A DNA stretch of 53,736 nt, taken from Nocardia uniformis NBRC 13702. GTDB taxonomy: Bacteria > Actinomycetota > Actinomycetes > Mycobacteriales > Mycobacteriaceae. Made by a program: the position numbers and the translations under genes. Where the stretch lies: positions 1 through 53,736 of the forward strand of contig NZ_BDCE01000115.1 in assembly GCF_001613345.1 (NCBI RefSeq), read 5' to 3'. A model generated the notes under the pieces. That model ran no database searches. It was not told where the DNA came from and saw nothing but the letters and a program-made list of their open reading frames with translations. Within the stretch, counting starts at the first letter, position 1; each line of letters opens with the position of its first letter. Below, in pieces: positions 52,242 through 53,736 of the stretch.

Positions 52242-53458
52242 GTTCACAATGCCCCATCGCCATCGATCCGATGATCAGCGACCTCGCAGGGGAGACCGAC
52301 CGGCTGCGTGCCGCCGGACCACTGGCCCGCATCGACCTGCTCGGCGCACCGGCCTGGACCGTCACCGATCACACCATCGCGCGACAGTTGCTGGTCGACA
52401 CCCGCCTGGTCAAGGACATCAATGCCTGGGGGCTGTGGACCTCGGGCGTCATCACCCGGCAGTGGCCGCTCATCGGCATGATCGACGCGGGCCGCTCCAT
52501 GTTCACCGTCGACGGTGCCGAGCACCGGCGGCTGCGCATCAAGACCACGCAGGCACTCACGCCACGGCGGCTGGAAGCGTTGCGGCCCATGATCGAACGG
52601 TTCGTCAAAGAACTGCTCGACGACCTCGATGAGGCCTCGCGTGACGGCGCGGTCGTGGACCTGAAGCAGATCTTCGCCTACCCGCTGCCGATGCGGGTGG
52701 TCAGCGAACTCATGGGCGTCGACCGGTCCGCGCACTCGATGCTGTTGGAGTCGTACAAGAAGTTCTTCTCCATGCTTACCCCGCAGGATGAGCGGTTGCA
52801 GGTGCTCGCCGACCTCGACATATTCTACGAGAAGATGGTGCGCGACAAGACCGCGACACCTACCGACGATCTCACCAGTGCCCTCATCCAGGCCGATGAG
52901 GGCGGCGAGCCGCTGACCGAGGAAGAAGTGGTCGGCAACCTCAAGGCCCTCGTCGCCGCTGGCCACGAAACCACTGTCAGCCTCATCCTCAGTGCTGTGC
53001 GCGCGCTGCTCACCAACCCCGAACAGCTCGAGAAGGTCCGCAGCGGGGAGTACGAGTGGAAGGCCGTCATCGAGGAAACCCTGCGGTTCGACGGGCCTGT
53101 GATCCACCTGCTCATGCGTTTCGCAACCGAGGACATCACCATCGGCGACACCGTCATCGAGAAGGGTGAGGGGGTGGTTATGTCCTACCGTGCTATTGGG
53201 CGCGATACCGCGATTCACGGCGAGGATGCCGACGAGTTCGATATCACTCGGCCGACGGCTCACCGCAATATTTCCTTTGGTTATGGGCCGCATATCTGTC
53301 CGGGGGCGGCGTTGGCTCGGCTCGAGGCTGCTATTGCGCTTCCTGCGCTGTTTGAGCGGTTTCCGGGGGTGCGGTTGGCGGTTCCGGTTGAGGAGATTGG
53401 GAATTTGCCTGTGCTTACTCAGAATGATTTGGCTGTGTTTCCGGTTCAGCTGAGTTGA
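52238..53458 (+). CDS. Cytochrome P450, CYP154-like
   Basis: A 406-residue P450 with a complete motif set: AGHETT (241-246), ExxR (E280-R283) and FGYGPHICPGA with axial Cys354. CYP154 enzymes are the usual partners of CYP157 in conservons and hydroxylate steroid or polyketide-like substrates. GTG at 52238 overlaps the preceding stop (GTGA). From about 53165 to the end codons change to T-ending forms, unlike the rest of the gene, and the stop codon falls within the long inverted repeat. Confidence 0.93.
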   Translation: MSSQCPIAIDPMISDLAGETDRLRAAGPLARIDLLGAPAWTVTDHTIARQLLVDTRLVKDINAWGLWTSGVITRQWPLIGMIDAGRSMFTVDGAEHRRLRIKTTQALTPRRLEALRPMIERFVKELLDDLDEASRDGAVVDLKQIFAYPLPMRVVSELMGVDRSAHSMLLESYKKFFSMLTPQDERLQVLADLDIFYEKMVRDKTATPTDDLTSALIQADEGGEPLTEEEVVGNLKALVAAGHETTVSLILSAVRALLTNPEQLEKVRSGEYEWKAVIEETLRFDGPVIHLLMRFATEDITIGDTVIEKGEGVVMSYRAIGRDTAIHGEDADEFDITRPTAHRNISFGYGPHICPGAALARLEAAIALPALFERFPGVRLAVPVEEIGNLPVLTQNDLAVFPVQLS

Positions 53459-53736
53459 TTGTGGGTTGGGGGGCTCGTGGCTTTGGTTGTTTCCAAATTT
53501 TGACGGCCACTGTGCGGTGGTTGCGTTGGGGAACGAAGAGGAAGCAGTGTGGTGGCGTTGGGATTCTTTCCTGACCTGACTCCGCGGTTGGGAGCGTGTT
53601 CTTACGTTCCAGCCGGGTCCACTGGCCGTGGTGGCGATTTCGAGACATAACAAGACGAAAGACAAAAGACAAAAGATAGAGAGAAAGATCAGGAAGAATC
53701 TGAAGATTCGCAGATCAGATACCATTTCCTGTTCTG
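53450..53736 (-). repeat. Long inverted repeat, right copy (cut by the window end)
   Basis: Reverse complement of the left copy at 91-370. It begins in the last codons of the CYP154-like gene with TGAGTTGATTG, which includes that gene's stop codon, exactly as in the left copy. A 4-base insertion follows shortly after. The segment towards 53736 has more differences. G/T-rich and C-poor on the plus strand. No gene is seen in it. Confidence 0.85.

Noticed and set aside
52244..53725. 493-codon minus-strand frame across the last P450 and the right repeat
   Set aside because: Antisense to a complete P450; no recognisable domain; the part in the repeat is hydrophobic by base composition only.
1..53736. 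tRNA genes, rRNA genes, CRISPR arrays, integrases or transposases
   Set aside because: None could be recognised anywhere in the window on either strand; the flanking repeats carry no transposase frame.

Overview
The window is high-GC actinobacterial DNA, most likely from Nocardia or a close relative (Rhodococcus/Gordonia type). Evidence: the lexA / small SOS membrane gene / nrdR arrangement known from mycobacteria and relatives, mycobacterial-type SOS boxes, a WhiB2-like regulator, an EspC-like ESX substrate, a KasA-like ketoacyl synthase, and a Streptomyces-style conservon with two P450s. I see no rRNA, tRNA, CRISPR or prophage genes.

Layout. (1) Positions 1-370 hold one copy of a long repeat whose inverted second copy is the last ~290 bases of the window. 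(2) 363-4916 is a MoxR ATPase / metallopeptidase-VWA pair with a divergent second AAA ATPase. (3) 4968-22766 is a large purine/urate salvage island: allantoicase, glycerate kinase, glyoxylate carboligase, tartronate semialdehyde reductase, hydroxypyruvate isomerase, an allophanate-hydrolase-like protein, two purine permeases, two uricases, two OHCU decarboxylases, one HIU hydrolase, an 8-oxoguanine-deaminase-like amidohydrolase, a truncated XdhC, and IclR, PucR and HTH_22 regulators. (4) 22785-26719 has a GlmS-family aminotransferase, a GNAT acetyltransferase, a HAD phosphatase and a Pr6Pr membrane protein. (5) 26852-34448 has hrpA, nrdR, a secreted protein, a DivS/ChiZ-like SOS gene and lexA. 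(6) 34554-40700 has a DUF2231 membrane protein, an ESX-type EspC/alpha-beta-hydrolase pair, a secreted SGNH hydrolase and a ketoacyl synthase. (7) 40714-45274 has three consecutive ABC1/UbiB kinases. (8) 45390-53458 has a 34-residue microprotein, a membrane alpha/beta hydrolase, whiB2 and a conservon (CvnA-B-C-D plus CYP157-like and CYP154-like P450s).

How the genes work together: purines enter through the two permeases; urate is opened by uricase, HIU hydrolase and OHCU decarboxylase to allantoin; allantoicase makes ureidoglycolate; glyoxylate is condensed by Gcl, reduced by GlxR and phosphorylated by glycerate kinase into glycolysis. Xanthine dehydrogenase, allantoinase and a recognised ureidoglycolate lyase are not in the window. 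A 16-base motif repeated about 104 bases upstream of two catabolic operons may be a common operator. The most unusual signals are the terminal inverted repeat that supplies the stop codons of two unrelated genes, the triple ABC1-kinase locus with similar promoter/operator architecture, the internally duplicated metallopeptidase-VWA protein, and a standalone allophanate-hydrolase-like protein that could fill the ureidoglycolate gap.
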